64,000 bases of DNA from Sphingobacteriales bacterium (lineage in GTDB: Bacteria > Bacteroidota > Bacteroidia > Chitinophagales > Chitinophagaceae), in the NCBI GenBank assembly GCA_027484425.1, contig JAIXSZ010000027.1, positions 62,001 to 126,000 of the forward strand, given 5' to 3'. Made by a program: the position numbers and the translations under genes. Shown here piece after piece: positions 17,084 to 25,531 of the stretch. The notes under the pieces are model-generated. The model worked only from the letters and a program-made list of their open reading frames with translations, ran no database searches and was not told the origin of the DNA. The first letter of the stretch is position 1. Each line of letters begins with the position of its first letter.

Positions 17084-18514
17084 ATGAGCAAGACACTGTT
17101 CACATTATTGCTGGCATCGGCTGTTCCATTTTTAGGTCACGCCCAGTTGTCGCATCAGCGCACAGCAGCCAAAGGTATCAAAGCGCACAAGCACATAAAA
17201 CCTTCTGCAGCAGCTACTTATCACCGCCAAGCTGCCAGAACTACTGCTACTGACAGCCGCCTGAAGTCGGTTGTTTATTTCGAAAACGATGGCACTGCAT
17301 TTATCCCTGTCGATTCTTCCGCTGCTACCTACTCGGGTTCTAGAGGAGGTGTGTATAACGATGAATGGCAAGAATGGGAGTGGTCGTTTGACAATGTTAT
17401 TGGGTTTCCGTATTCTACCACTACGTCGTCGTATGGACCTGCTAACACTAGGTCTTCACAAACATTTGATGCCAGCAACAATATCACCGCTACAACCAAC
17501 GAAGAATGGGTAGATGCTACCAGCACCTGGCGTAACCAATATAGAGACCAATATACCTATGATGGTGCGGGCAACCGCCTCACCGAAACTAGCCAAGAGT
17601 GGGATACCACTGCGGGTGTGTGGGTGAATATGTTCAGGCAGGTAAAAACCTTCACTGCTGCTAACAAAGTAGCCACATCGCTCACTGAGCTGTGGAATAG
17701 TGGTACGTCGGCATGGGAGGCAAACAGTCGTATAACTAACACCTATAATGCCACTAACAAGCTGCTGACAATGGTTAGTGAGTTGTGGAACACATCGACC
17801 TCGGCATGGGATAGTGGCTATAAACAACTCAACACCTACGATGGTATGGGCAACCTGACGGCAGAAGTGTATCAGAACTGGGATATGACTACTACTGCAT
17901 GGGTAAATAGTGGTAGAGATACCCATACCTATGATGCCATGAATAGACGCACCCAAAGCCTGTCAGAATCTTGGGGAGCTGGGGGTACGTGGGAGACAGG
18001 TGGACCTAAAACACTTTACAGCAACTTTGACGGTACACAGCCCCAAACTATAATAACTCAGGTATGGGATGGCGGCACAATGACCTACGAAAACTCGAAC
18101 AGAGAGAACTATACCTATAATGCCGATGGTAAGGTAACCTACTACTTTGATGAAGAGTGGAACGTAACGACCAGCGCTTGGGAATCTACCGAATTCAATA
18201 CCGCAGAGCGATATAGATATGAGTCTTATACTACGAGTATCCCACAAGCAGAGGGTGCATTTGCTGGCAAAGCAGTGCTGTATCCGGTACCTGCAGGCCA
18301 GTCTGTAACACTAGATGTGTCTTGGGAGCAGCCGCAGCCATTGACCGTGACTATTGCAGATGCTACTGGTAGGGTACATAGCAAGTGGACTGTGCCAGCA
18401 CAGCAGCACTATACCGAAAATATATCGGTGGGGGCACTGCCTGTGGGTAGCTACTTTGTGGTGTTGCAGACGCCTGAATCAAGGACGGTGCGTGCGCTTA
18501 CTGTGGTTAGATAA
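17084..18514 (+). CDS. T9SS cargo protein with about 40-residue repeats
   Basis: A 476-residue secreted protein: signal peptide ending GHAQ (about residue 20), then about six repeats of roughly 40 residues with the pattern WNxxTSAWxxxxxxxxTYDxxGNxL (for example TYDGAGNRLTETSQEWDTT, TYNATNKLLTMVSELWNTS, TYDGMGNLTAEVYQNWDMT), then a T9SS type A sorting domain (VLYPVPAGQSVTLDV ... LPVGSYFVVLQ). The alternating YD/GN pattern recalls Rhs/YD-repeat beta-structure, but the link is only by eye. It is probably surface-exposed or released. A strong terminator follows. Confidence 0.82.
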   Translation: MSKTLFTLLLASAVPFLGHAQLSHQRTAAKGIKAHKHIKPSAAATYHRQAARTTATDSRLKSVVYFENDGTAFIPVDSSAATYSGSRGGVYNDEWQEWEWSFDNVIGFPYSTTTSSYGPANTRSSQTFDASNNITATTNEEWVDATSTWRNQYRDQYTYDGAGNRLTETSQEWDTTAGVWVNMFRQVKTFTAANKVATSLTELWNSGTSAWEANSRITNTYNATNKLLTMVSELWNTSTSAWDSGYKQLNTYDGMGNLTAEVYQNWDMTTTAWVNSGRDTHTYDAMNRRTQSLSESWGAGGTWETGGPKTLYSNFDGTQPQTIITQVWDGGTMTYENSNRENYTYNADGKVTYYFDEEWNVTTSAWESTEFNTAERYRYESYTTSIPQAEGAFAGKAVLYPVPAGQSVTLDVSWEQPQPLTVTIADATGRVHSKWTVPAQQHYTENISVGALPVGSYFVVLQTPESRTVRALTVVR

Positions 18515-18535
18515 TAGTGTGACTATGACAATATG

Positions 18536-18570
18536 ACCGGCGGAGCATTGGGGTGCTTCGCCGGTTTTTT
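18536..18570 (+). terminator. Rho-independent terminator
   Basis: Twelve-base stem ACCGGCGGAGCA / TGCTTCGCCGGT (one G-U pair) with loop TTGGGG, followed by TTTTTT, 22 bases after the stop of the repeat-rich T9SS cargo gene. Confidence 0.93.
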
Positions 18571-18606
18571 ATTAAAATTAAGTTTCATTTGTGGGTTCCT
18601 TTTTGG

Positions 18607-19112
18607 TTTATTGTTCATTTCTGGTTTTCCGGTTTGTTTCCGGTGTTTTCATGTGTTTTGATAGATAAGTCGTTGATAATCAATACTATTCACTTTTCCG
18701 GTGGGTGTGGGTTTTCTGGTTGGTTTTGGGTTGTGTGAACCACTGGTTGAATTGATTCATTTGATTGTGATGATGTAGGTTGACTGCGTGGTAATTTATT
18801 GTCATATAGTGTTTATTGTTCATTTCCGGTTTTCCGGTTTGTTTCCGGTGTTTTCATGTGTTTTGATAGATAAGTCGTTGATTATCAATACTATTCACTT
18901 TTCCGGTGGGTGTGGGTTTTCTGGTTGGTTTTGGGTTGTGTGAACCACTGGTTGAATTGATTCATTTGATTCTGATGATGTGGGTTGACTGCGTGGTAAT
19001 TTATTGTCATATAGTGTTTATTGTTCATTTCTGGTTTTCCGGTTTGTTTCCGGTGTTTTCATGTGTTTTGATTGATAAGTCGTTGATTATCAATACTATT
19101 CACTTTTCCGGT
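18607..19112. repeat. 205-bp tandem direct repeat, about 2.5 copies
   Basis: Copy 1 is 18607-18811, copy 2 is 18812-19016, and a partial copy 3 is 19017-19112. Copies 1 and 2 differ at four of 205 positions. The plus strand is very rich in G and T and poor in C. Each unit has several TTCCGGT words near its start, the dyad TTGATWATCAA (the central base is A in copy 1, T in copies 2 and 3), and, in the full copies, the dyads AACCA-C-TGGTT and TGAAT-TG-ATTCA. No convincing reading frame runs through it. It lies between a terminator and an apparently empty stretch. Confidence 0.93.
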
Positions 19113-19460
19113 AGTGTGTGCGTTTTCCGGTGGGTGCTGGGGTGAACTGGTGTTGCTGTTTCAAGTTTGTTGTGATGCTTTGGGGTATTATTTGCAGGCA
19201 TAATGATTTGGGGGTTTATGGGGTGATAAGAGAATAGAGTGTGCTCTACTGCTCCCGCAAAAAATGCGCCAAGGTGGGTGTGCCGGAGATGAAGATATCC
19301 ACATTTTGAGAGAGATAGCAGCATTAACAAAGAGGGCTTGTCAAAGCAGCATAAATTATATAGTATTGTATGGTAAATGTGAAGTCCAGACATCACACAA
19401 AAAAACGGGGCGAATCCGAAAGGCCAAAAGAGTAGGAATAAACCTTAAAAACAAAAAAGT
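19113..19460. other. Gene-free stretch after the tandem repeat
   Basis: About 350 bases that begin with a degraded echo of the repeat (TTTTCCGGTGGGTG near 19123). A 66-codon frame at 19264-19464 is open, but its predicted product has no recognisable feature and overlaps the start of the next gene. Nothing else is supported. Confidence 0.5.
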
Positions 19461-19778
19461 ATGAAGTTCCTAATATTCGCATCTTACTCAGCAGAAGGCG
19501 CAAAAGGTGTATTAAATTCTGGTAGCGGCAGTGCGAGGTCGCAAATGACTGAAAAAATGATCAGTGAGCTGGGTGGGAAAATGGAGTCGTTTTATTATGT
19601 AAGCAATTGTGATGCGTACGTAACCTGCGAGCTACCAGATGTAGCGGCTGCGGCGGCTATTGCGCTGGCTATAAAGGCTAGTGGTATGGGCTCCATCACA
19701 ACTACTGTGCTGATAACACCTGAAGATGTGGATAGAGCAACGAAATTAACCGTAGGTTATCGTCATCCGGGTAGCTAG
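19461..19778 (+). CDS. GYD-domain protein
   Basis: A 105-residue ferredoxin-like alpha/beta protein. The pattern MKFLIFASYSAEGAKGVL, then ISELGGKMESFYYV, DAYVTCELPD and TTVLITPEDVD is the GYD-domain family, whose function is unknown. Length and start fit the family. It is the first of a run of small plus-strand genes; the next reading frame begins within about 20 bases, though its likely start codon is further on. Confidence 0.8.
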   Translation: MKFLIFASYSAEGAKGVLNSGSGSARSQMTEKMISELGGKMESFYYVSNCDAYVTCELPDVAAAAAIALAIKASGMGSITTTVLITPEDVDRATKLTVGYRHPGS

Positions 19779-19923
19779 TTGGCTCAATGAGTTTATGCGT
19801 TGGCTGGGGTTAGATGTAACCCTTGTGAGGTGTTATTGCTCAATGTATATTATGAGATTTTGTGTAGGACTGGTAGATAATTGTTTTAAAATAGGTACAA
19901 GCGCAATTGACCGAGCTGATAAC

Positions 19924-20790
19924 ATGAAGAGTACAAAAGAAGCTAATCTTGAAAGTCTGAATAGAGCTATACAGTATATTGAAGCCAATCTTGACAAAAA
20001 AATTTTGTTGAGAGATGTGGCAAAAGAAGCATTTGTGTCAGAGTTTCATTTTCATAGAATATTTAAGTCTTTGACGGGAGAAACTGTGAAAGACTTTTTG
20101 ATACGTTTGAAAATTGAAAGATCTGCGATGTGTCTTAAACATACTGATGACGAGATAGGGCAAATTGCTTTTGAAAGTGGTTACGAAAATCATGAAACGT
20201 TTACGAGAGCGTTCAAAAACTATTTTGATTTAACTCCACAACAGTACAGAGAGAAAATTCAAAAAGTTGTTATCGAGAAGCAAACAAGTTATGACGAGAA
20301 TAACGTCACTCTCGACAAATTAAATGTTGAAGAACCAACAATACAGTACCTTCCTGACATGCATTTGGCATACATCAGGCATATTGGTTCGTACGATAAA
20401 GTTGCGAGTTCTTTTCAGCGACTAATGTTTTGGGCAGCGAGTCATCTTGTGCTGAAGTTGAAACCTACTACTTTGGGTATTGTATATGACAATCCAGAGC
20501 TCACTGAAGAAGATAAAATACGATTTGATTCTTGTGTTGTGGTTAATCAAGCTATACAGCCGAAAGGCGAAATCGGATACAAAAAGATAGCTGGAGGTAG
20601 GTTTGCATTTTTTAGATATACCGGCGCTTATGAGAACTTTCATGCGGTGTATGATTATATATATAATGTTTGCCTGTTTGAAAAAGGTTGGGATTTATCA
20701 GACAAGCCGGCATTAGAGTTGTACCGAAAGTTTCCACCGTTTTATAAACCAGAGAACTATTTGACTGATTTTTGTGTGCCAATAAAATAG
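19924..20790 (+). CDS. AraC-family regulator with GyrI-like ligand domain
   Basis: Transcription factor of the Rob/SoxS-like type. Residues 1-110 (from the ATG at 19924) hold two AraC helix-turn-helix motifs: LRDVAKEAFVSEFHFHRIFK and IGQIAFESGYENHETFTRAF, ending in the usual FDLTPQQYR. Residues from about 125 to 289 form a GyrI-like effector-binding domain (MHLAYIRHIGSY, then LELYRKFPPF). The frame is open upstream to 19795, but MKSTKEANLESLNRAIQYIE is the normal family start. Such regulators answer to small hydrophobic or drug-like molecules; the neighbours may be targets. Confidence 0.88.
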   Translation: MKSTKEANLESLNRAIQYIEANLDKKILLRDVAKEAFVSEFHFHRIFKSLTGETVKDFLIRLKIERSAMCLKHTDDEIGQIAFESGYENHETFTRAFKNYFDLTPQQYREKIQKVVIEKQTSYDENNVTLDKLNVEEPTIQYLPDMHLAYIRHIGSYDKVASSFQRLMFWAASHLVLKLKPTTLGIVYDNPELTEEDKIRFDSCVVVNQAIQPKGEIGYKKIAGGRFAFFRYTGAYENFHAVYDYIYNVCLFEKGWDLSDKPALELYRKFPPFYKPENYLTDFCVPIK

Positions 20791-20801
20791 CTGAGTGCCG
20801 T

Positions 20802-21266
20802 ATGAAATCGTATGTATTTCTGATTATTTGCTCCATAATTTTGTCGAGTTGCAACGAAAAAACAAAGCGACAGGATATTGATATGAAGGTTGAAACAACA
20901 TACAACCCAGTGGTTTATTTTGAAATTCCAGTTGAAAATGTAGAAAGGGCAATGAACTTCTACAAAGCAGTATTTTCGTTTGAGTTTCAAGAAGAAAGCA
21001 TAGATGGTAATCAAATGGCTTTGTTTCCATTTGATGACAAGAAAAAAGGCATTTCTGGTGCGTTGGCAAAAGGAGACATTTATAAACCTAGTATAAGTGG
21101 TGTGCTGATTTACTTTCAGACAACGGACATAGAGCAAATACTAGCATCGGTTGTGGAAAATGGAGGTAAAGTTTTGTACCCAAAAACATCTAATGGGGAA
21201 CTAGGTGCTGTAGCAGAATTTCAGGATTGTGAGGGAAATAGGATTGCACTTTATCAAAAGAAATAG
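20802..21266 (+). CDS. VOC/glyoxalase-fold lipoprotein
   Basis: A 154-residue protein: lipoprotein signal with lipobox LSSC (Cys17), then one vicinal-oxygen-chelate domain (YNPVVYFEIPVENVERAMNF, FEFQEESIDGNQMALFPFD, EFQDCEGNRIALYQKK). VOC domains bind metals or small ligands and are normally cytoplasmic; a lipid-anchored one is less common. The ATG at 20802 is chosen because it opens the signal peptide; the frame extends to 20772 inside the preceding gene. It lies 11 bases after the AraC-type regulator, probably in one operon. Confidence 0.8.
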   Translation: MKSYVFLIICSIILSSCNEKTKRQDIDMKVETTYNPVVYFEIPVENVERAMNFYKAVFSFEFQEESIDGNQMALFPFDDKKKGISGALAKGDIYKPSISGVLIYFQTTDIEQILASVVENGGKVLYPKTSNGELGAVAEFQDCEGNRIALYQKK

Positions 21267-21337
21267 CAAGAATAGTCAAATGATGTGAACCTGCCTGATG
21301 TAAAATTGCACTATCAATCATAATATCATTGGTTAAA

Positions 21338-21829
21338 ATGAGAAAAAAGATGATCGTAGTTGTGATATCAATGGTGTCATTTGTTGCCTTTGTATACGTT
21401 ATCGGCATGTTGATACCCAAACGACAGGAGTATGTTAAAAAGGCTGAATTCAAGGTTTCTCCCGAAATGGTCTTTCAGTCAGTTACGGATTTTAAAAATC
21501 AAGCATCTTGGCGTAAAGATCTTCAGGAGATAAGAGTGAAAGATGAAAACACATGGACGGAAATTTCATCTGGTGGGACAGCAATCACTTTCAAAACGAA
21601 GCAAAAGGTTCAGAATCAATTTTTCGAAATAGAAATAATTGAAGCTAAAGGTTTTAAAGGATATTGGGTAGGCACCTTTGAACAAACTGCGGTAGGGACG
21701 GCGGTTGTTTTCAAAGAAGTAGTTATTATTGAAAATCCTTTTTTTAGGGTATTGAGTTTGCTGTTCGTTGATCTTGATAAGTCGATGAATACGTATGTAG
21801 ATAATTTGGAAAAAAAATTAGGCGACTAA
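21338..21829 (+). CDS. SRPBCC-fold membrane-anchored protein
   Basis: A 163-residue protein with one N-terminal transmembrane helix (about residues 5-25), then a START/polyketide-cyclase-like domain: KKAEFKVSPEMVFQSVTDF opens it, and WVGTFEQTAVGTAVVFKEVV and the C-terminal helix close it. SRPBCC domains hold hydrophobic ligands; the ligand here is unknown. The start is ATG 21338 rather than the alternative start at 21329. It ends one base before the next ATG, so they are translationally linked. Confidence 0.75.
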   Translation: MRKKMIVVVISMVSFVAFVYVIGMLIPKRQEYVKKAEFKVSPEMVFQSVTDFKNQASWRKDLQEIRVKDENTWTEISSGGTAITFKTKQKVQNQFFEIEIIEAKGFKGYWVGTFEQTAVGTAVVFKEVVIIENPFFRVLSLLFVDLDKSMNTYVDNLEKKLGD

Positions 21830-21830
21830 T

Positions 21831-22241
21831 ATGGCAAAAAAGAAAACCTGGCTTGAAAAACTGAACGAAAACAAAGAGCCGAAAATTAAAAGAATAGATA
21901 TAGATTTCGCCGACATTCCGGCAGGTAGTAACATGTTTATCGCTACGCCGAAACTTATTGACCAGTATGTAAAAGAAATAGGTTTTGGAAAGCGAGTGGA
22001 CCTAAAAACAATGCGTAAAGACCTTGCGTTGGAACATAATGCTGACTACACTTGTCCGGTAACAACTGGCATATTTTTGCGAATTGTGGCTGAGGCAAAC
22101 TACGAAAAACTACAGCAAGGGAAGGGCGTTGAAGAAATTACACCTTTTTGGAGGGTAATAGACCCCCAAAGTACGTTGGCCCAAAAACTAAGTTTTGGAA
22201 AAGAATTGTTGGTAAGCCAAAGAGATAGAGAAAGTACCTAA
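21831..22241 (+). CDS. MGMT/ATL-like small protein (tentative)
   Basis: A 136-residue basic protein starting MAKKKTWLEKLNENKEPKI. The block TCPVTTGIFLRIVAEAN followed by PFWRVIDPQST resembles the DNA-binding domain of O6-methylguanine methyltransferases (compare PWHRVI), and close relatives are, as I remember, labelled MGMT family. The catalytic PCHR motif is absent, so if the fold is right it would be a binding protein rather than a methyltransferase. The single Cys in TCP is not the usual acceptor motif. It overlaps nothing and ends the SRPBCC operon. Confidence 0.5.
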   Translation: MAKKKTWLEKLNENKEPKIKRIDIDFADIPAGSNMFIATPKLIDQYVKEIGFGKRVDLKTMRKDLALEHNADYTCPVTTGIFLRIVAEANYEKLQQGKGVEEITPFWRVIDPQSTLAQKLSFGKELLVSQRDREST

Positions 22242-22547
22242 AACAAAGAAATAGTACTGTATTCAGCTATTTGGTAAGTAGGAGACTTATGATTGCAAAC
22301 TCAGGGTCCGTAATGCTGGGTGGTGGCCCTGGGCGTTGCATACGTTGTCGTAATTCATGAGTTTATTTGTAATCAAACATGAAGTGTTATAGGGGGTAGT
22401 ATTTCTTTAGGCTGCGTGGTGGTATAAAAAAGTTCAGCTTTGGAGGAGGCAAGCGCAAATGGGCTTTAAATGGTATATTCGTAGTACTAGATGCTATTGG
22501 GGCATCTGGCAGTAGGTGTAAACTGGCATTATAGAACATAGCATCAA
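22242..22547. other. Intergenic stretch without genes
   Basis: About 300 bases between the MGMT-like gene and the serine hydrolase. Two modest dyads are visible (CAGGG...CCCTG at about 22300-22330, and AGATGC / GCATCT at 22489-22507), and no open frame is convincing. Confidence 0.5.
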
Positions 22548-23600
22548 ATGAGACTTCTATATTTTACCTTAATAATTTCGATAGCGACGGTATTTTTTGT
22601 GGTTAGGCAAAAATCTGCCGACCAACGAAATTCGGTGCAAAACCTGTTGGCGAGTTATAAAGATTCGCTGCAGGATTACGGAATAGTGGCGCTGGTGGAT
22701 AATGGCAAAAGGATGGATACAGGATCAGTAGGATTTTCGTACAACAAAACTCCGATAAACACTAAAAACAGATTTTGTATAGGTAGCTGCACTAAAATGT
22801 ATACTGCTGCACTAGTTTTGAAACTACACGAGCAGGGTGTACTGAATATCAAAGACAGCATCTATCATTATCTGCCACACCACCGCTATATAGATAGCAC
22901 TATCACTATAAGGCAGTTATTAAACCATACCAGTGGGGTGACAGATTTTAGTAAAAATGATTTTATCAACAAGCCCTTGTCGGAGCCCTTGGGCGACTAT
23001 TCTGATAGCGTTATTTTCTCTTTGCTTGATACTGTAGATTTTGAAAAAGGCAACAGACACATGTATAGTAACACTAATTATTTTTTGCTGAGAAAAATAA
23101 TAGAAACTACTACTGGCAAATCTTATGAAACTGTATTGGAGGAAAATATCATAAAGCCGCTGGGGTTGAAAAATACGTTTGCCTATTACTCAAATAATAT
23201 TGAATCACTGGCGCACCCGATGATAGATGGGCAAGATCTGCAAGACATCTCGAAAGTGGGCATCAATACTATTTCGAAAGGAATAGGGAATATAGTTAGC
23301 GATGTGTATGACGTCAATAAGTTTATAAGAGCTTTGCTTATAGATAAGACATTGTTACAACCCGCTACTGTGGTATTGATGAGCGATTTTTATCAATACA
23401 AGAAGGATAAAGTAGGTTTGGGATTATTCGAAGAAAACTATGGCGGAAGTACCGTATGTGGCCACACAGGCAGACAATTAAGTTACATTTCTTTTGCCTT
23501 TGCAGATACCAAAACGGGGCAGAGTTTTGTGATACTAACAAACAATGCAAATGATGCTCATGCTGACAGAATTATAGAACAATTGTGCGGACGAAAGTAG
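22548..23600 (+). CDS. Serine hydrolase, beta-lactamase/PBP-like
   Basis: A 350-residue protein with an N-terminal hydrophobic anchor. It has the class C beta-lactamase motifs: SxxK as Ser80-Cys-Thr-Lys83 (IGSCTKMYTAA), YxN as Tyr173-Ser-Asn175 (HMYSNTNYFLL), and a late HTG (CGHTGRQLSY) in the KTG position. LLNHTSGV after the first motif is typical of the family. Members include D-aminopeptidases, esterases and PBP4-like peptidases, so the substrate cannot be told and resistance should not be assumed. No terminator is obvious before the repeats that follow. Confidence 0.87.
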   Translation: MRLLYFTLIISIATVFFVVRQKSADQRNSVQNLLASYKDSLQDYGIVALVDNGKRMDTGSVGFSYNKTPINTKNRFCIGSCTKMYTAALVLKLHEQGVLNIKDSIYHYLPHHRYIDSTITIRQLLNHTSGVTDFSKNDFINKPLSEPLGDYSDSVIFSLLDTVDFEKGNRHMYSNTNYFLLRKIIETTTGKSYETVLEENIIKPLGLKNTFAYYSNNIESLAHPMIDGQDLQDISKVGINTISKGIGNIVSDVYDVNKFIRALLIDKTLLQPATVVLMSDFYQYKKDKVGLGLFEENYGGSTVCGHTGRQLSYISFAFADTKTGQSFVILTNNANDAHADRIIEQLCGRK

Positions 23601-23767
23601 TGATAATAGTGACATGACGGTTTTGTAAAAAATACTTCTCTTTCTATTTTTTGGCAAAGGATATGTCGTTTGATGTGGAAAACATGGATAATGGTGGGAT
23701 AAGATACCGGAGCTGTTTGCAGAGAAAATAAATAGAAGGTGGTCAATTATTGGGAGGAGTATTTTCG

Positions 23768-23815
23768 CAAGTCGAAAAGACTTGTAGTAAGTTAGACACA
23801 AGTCGAAAGGACTTG
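23768..23815. repeat. Two tandem CAAGTC-GAAAR-GACTTG hairpins
   Basis: Identical 6-bp stems at 23768-23784 (loop GAAAA) and 23799-23815 (loop GAAAG), separated by 14 bases. The outer arms can also pair with each other as one long stem. Confidence 0.75.
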
Positions 23816-23850
23816 CGCCAAATGGGGCTAGGGAGATATAAAAATTGGTT

Positions 23851-23885
23851 AATAGTGCGAGATTCTTAAATAATCTCGCACTATT
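23851..23885. repeat. Fic-region hairpin, copy 1
   Basis: Fourteen-base perfect stem AATAGTGCGAGATT / AATCTCGCACTATT with a 7-base loop. The bases just before it (GGGAGATATAAAAATTGG) match the 3' end of the fic gene with few changes, so this looks like a relic of a second fic-like gene end. Confidence 0.8.
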
Positions 23886-23981
23886 TATACACATAAATAG
23901 CTTGGCGGCAAATGGGGGGCTCTGTACTGCGCCAACATTATAGGTTAACAACTACAACGGCTGAAGAAATTGAGTAAATAA

Positions 23982-24006
23982 TGCGAGATTATCGGAGAAT
24001 CTCGCA
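23982..24006. repeat. Fic-region hairpin, copy 2 (promoter-proximal)
   Basis: Nine-base stem TGCGAGATT / AATCTCGCA with a 7-base loop, ending 10 bases before the -7 box of the Fic gene. Its place over the -33 region fits an operator. Confidence 0.7.
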
Positions 24007-24015
24007 CTTTTGAAA

Positions 24016-24023
24016 TATTTTTG
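24016..24023 (+). promoter_or_regulatory. -7 box TATTTTTG of the Fic gene
   Basis: Perfect TAnnTTTG match 17 bases before the ATG at 24041. The alternative GTG start at 24023 overlaps this box, which favours the ATG. Confidence 0.5.
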
Positions 24024-24040
24024 TGAATATTAGTATCAAT

Positions 24041-25345
24041 ATGCTGGAAAAACCACCTAAGTACGAACAAAAAGAGCATACAATTGAGCAGATAGTAGAA
24101 TTGGAAAGGGCTGGTATTTTAAAGCCTATCCAAGATGAATATTTATATTGGGATAAGATTAAGTACAAAAAGACACACCTAAGCGCAGAAGAATTATGGA
24201 CTGCTATAAAATTTGATAGATGGTTAAAAAGTAAAACCATCACCCTAGGGCGGTATAATTTTTCATATTACGCTACCGGATATATTCAAAAACTACTTCA
24301 TCATTTCGACCTCCATATAGGCGGTATACTGGGTAGTAATATTGGTATAGCAGAAACAGATAAAACAAAATTTGTTATAAATTCCATAATGGAGGAAGCG
24401 ATTTCTAGCAGCCAAATGGAAGGAGCAGTAACTACCCGGAAGGTAGCGAAAGAGATGATTCAGAAAGAGCGCAAGCCCAAAAATAAGTCTGAACAAATGA
24501 TTGTGAACAACTTTCATACCATGCGACACATAGTGCAGCACAAATCAGACGATCTATCTCCAGACACTTTATTACACATTCATAAACTCATATCTAACAA
24601 CACGCTCGAAGAAAAAGCAGAGGAAGGTGTTTTCAGAAAAGACAATAATATATTTGTTGCCAACCACTCTACAGATGAAATAGTGCATACTCCACCGCCA
24701 CACCATGAACTTACAGATTTGATAAGTGATTTATGCAGATTTTTTAATGAAGATGACAGTAATTTTATACATCCAATAATTAAGGGCATAATTATTCACT
24801 TTATGATAGGTTGGATACACCCTTTTACTGATGGCAATGGGCGTACCGCAAGGGCATTGTTTTACTGGTATATGCTAAAAAAGGGCTACTGGCTTACAGA
24901 GTACCTATCTATTTCCAGAATTATCAAAGACACTAAGGTTCAGTATGAAAAGGCGTACATCTATTCGGAAATTGATAATAACGATATGTCTTACTTTATA
25001 ACCTATCATGTAAAAACAATGGAAAAAGCGTTCGATGCATTAAAAGTGTACATAGGGCGTAAACAGCGTGAGGTGATGCAAGCAGCGAAGTTTGTGAAGA
25101 TTCCGGGGGTAAACGAAAGAATGGCGCAACTGCTAAAAGTGATGTATGAAGATGCCGATAGAATATTTACACCTAAAGAAGTAGAGAATAGATTCAGTAT
25201 ATCTAGCTTTACAGCAAGAGCAGATCTTAGACAATTGGTGGAATTAGGTTTTATGGAAGTAATTCAGGTAAATAAAATCAAACAGAGTTTTGTCAGATCT
25301 TCTTCATTCGAAGAAGTGCTAGGGAAGTATAAAATTGGTAAATAG
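24041..25345 (+). CDS. Fic-domain AMPylase
   Basis: A 434-residue Fic protein that transfers AMP (or another nucleotide part) to a target hydroxyl. The catalytic motif HPFTDGNGR is at 260-268 (His260). An inhibitory helix SSQMEG is at 123-128, with Glu127 as the expected blocking residue, placing it in the class with the inhibitory motif N-terminal to the Fic core. An N-terminal DUF4172-like part and a C-terminal winged-helix segment (FTPKEVENRFSISSFTARADLRQLVELGF) complete the usual Bacteroidota layout. The stop codon lies inside hairpin copy 3. Confidence 0.92.
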   Translation: MLEKPPKYEQKEHTIEQIVELERAGILKPIQDEYLYWDKIKYKKTHLSAEELWTAIKFDRWLKSKTITLGRYNFSYYATGYIQKLLHHFDLHIGGILGSNIGIAETDKTKFVINSIMEEAISSSQMEGAVTTRKVAKEMIQKERKPKNKSEQMIVNNFHTMRHIVQHKSDDLSPDTLLHIHKLISNNTLEEKAEEGVFRKDNNIFVANHSTDEIVHTPPPHHELTDLISDLCRFFNEDDSNFIHPIIKGIIIHFMIGWIHPFTDGNGRTARALFYWYMLKKGYWLTEYLSISRIIKDTKVQYEKAYIYSEIDNNDMSYFITYHVKTMEKAFDALKVYIGRKQREVMQAAKFVKIPGVNERMAQLLKVMYEDADRIFTPKEVENRFSISSFTARADLRQLVELGFMEVIQVNKIKQSFVRSSSFEEVLGKYKIGK

Positions 25346-25375
25346 TGCGAGATTCTTAATTAATCTCGCCCTATT
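25341..25375. repeat. Fic-region hairpin, copy 3
   Basis: AATAGTGCGAGATT / AATCTCGCCCTATT with a 7-base loop and one mismatch; it starts within the last codons of fic and contains its TAG stop. Confidence 0.8.
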
Positions 25376-25404
25376 TATATACATGATAGCTAGATGCCTA
25401 ATGG

Positions 25405-25459
25405 GGGTATTATCTGGCCTGCTCGAGCGTTGTTGGTGAAGAACACTAATAATGACGAA
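25405..25459. repeat. 55-bp repeat with hairpin, left copy
   Basis: Matches 26040-26094 at 48 of 55 positions. It contains the palindromic word GCTCGAGC and a hairpin GTTGTTGGTG / CACTAATAAT whose pairing with the left arm is kept only by three G-U pairs. Confidence 0.8.
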
Positions 25460-25531
25460 GTTGCAAATATTGTTGTTTTCTAATCATGTGCCTGATTTTC
25501 CAATGACTCAGCCGTTTAAAAATTGAATTTT

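Noticed and set aside
18553-19145. Open frames inside the 205-bp repeat
   Set aside because: They repeat only because the DNA repeats, with stops soon after, and their Trp/Phe/Ser-rich peptides look like GT-rich chance translation.
19264-19464. 66-codon ORF before the GYD gene
   Set aside because: Overlaps the GYD start, no recognisable domain, no promoter box; likely chance.
22548-23600. Antibiotic-resistance beta-lactamase
   Set aside because: The motifs fit the wider serine hydrolase/PBP family; nothing points to resistance specifically.
23761-24010. Cluster of hairpins taken as a CRISPR array
   Set aside because: The repeats are too few and unequal, with no regular spacers and no cas genes nearby.
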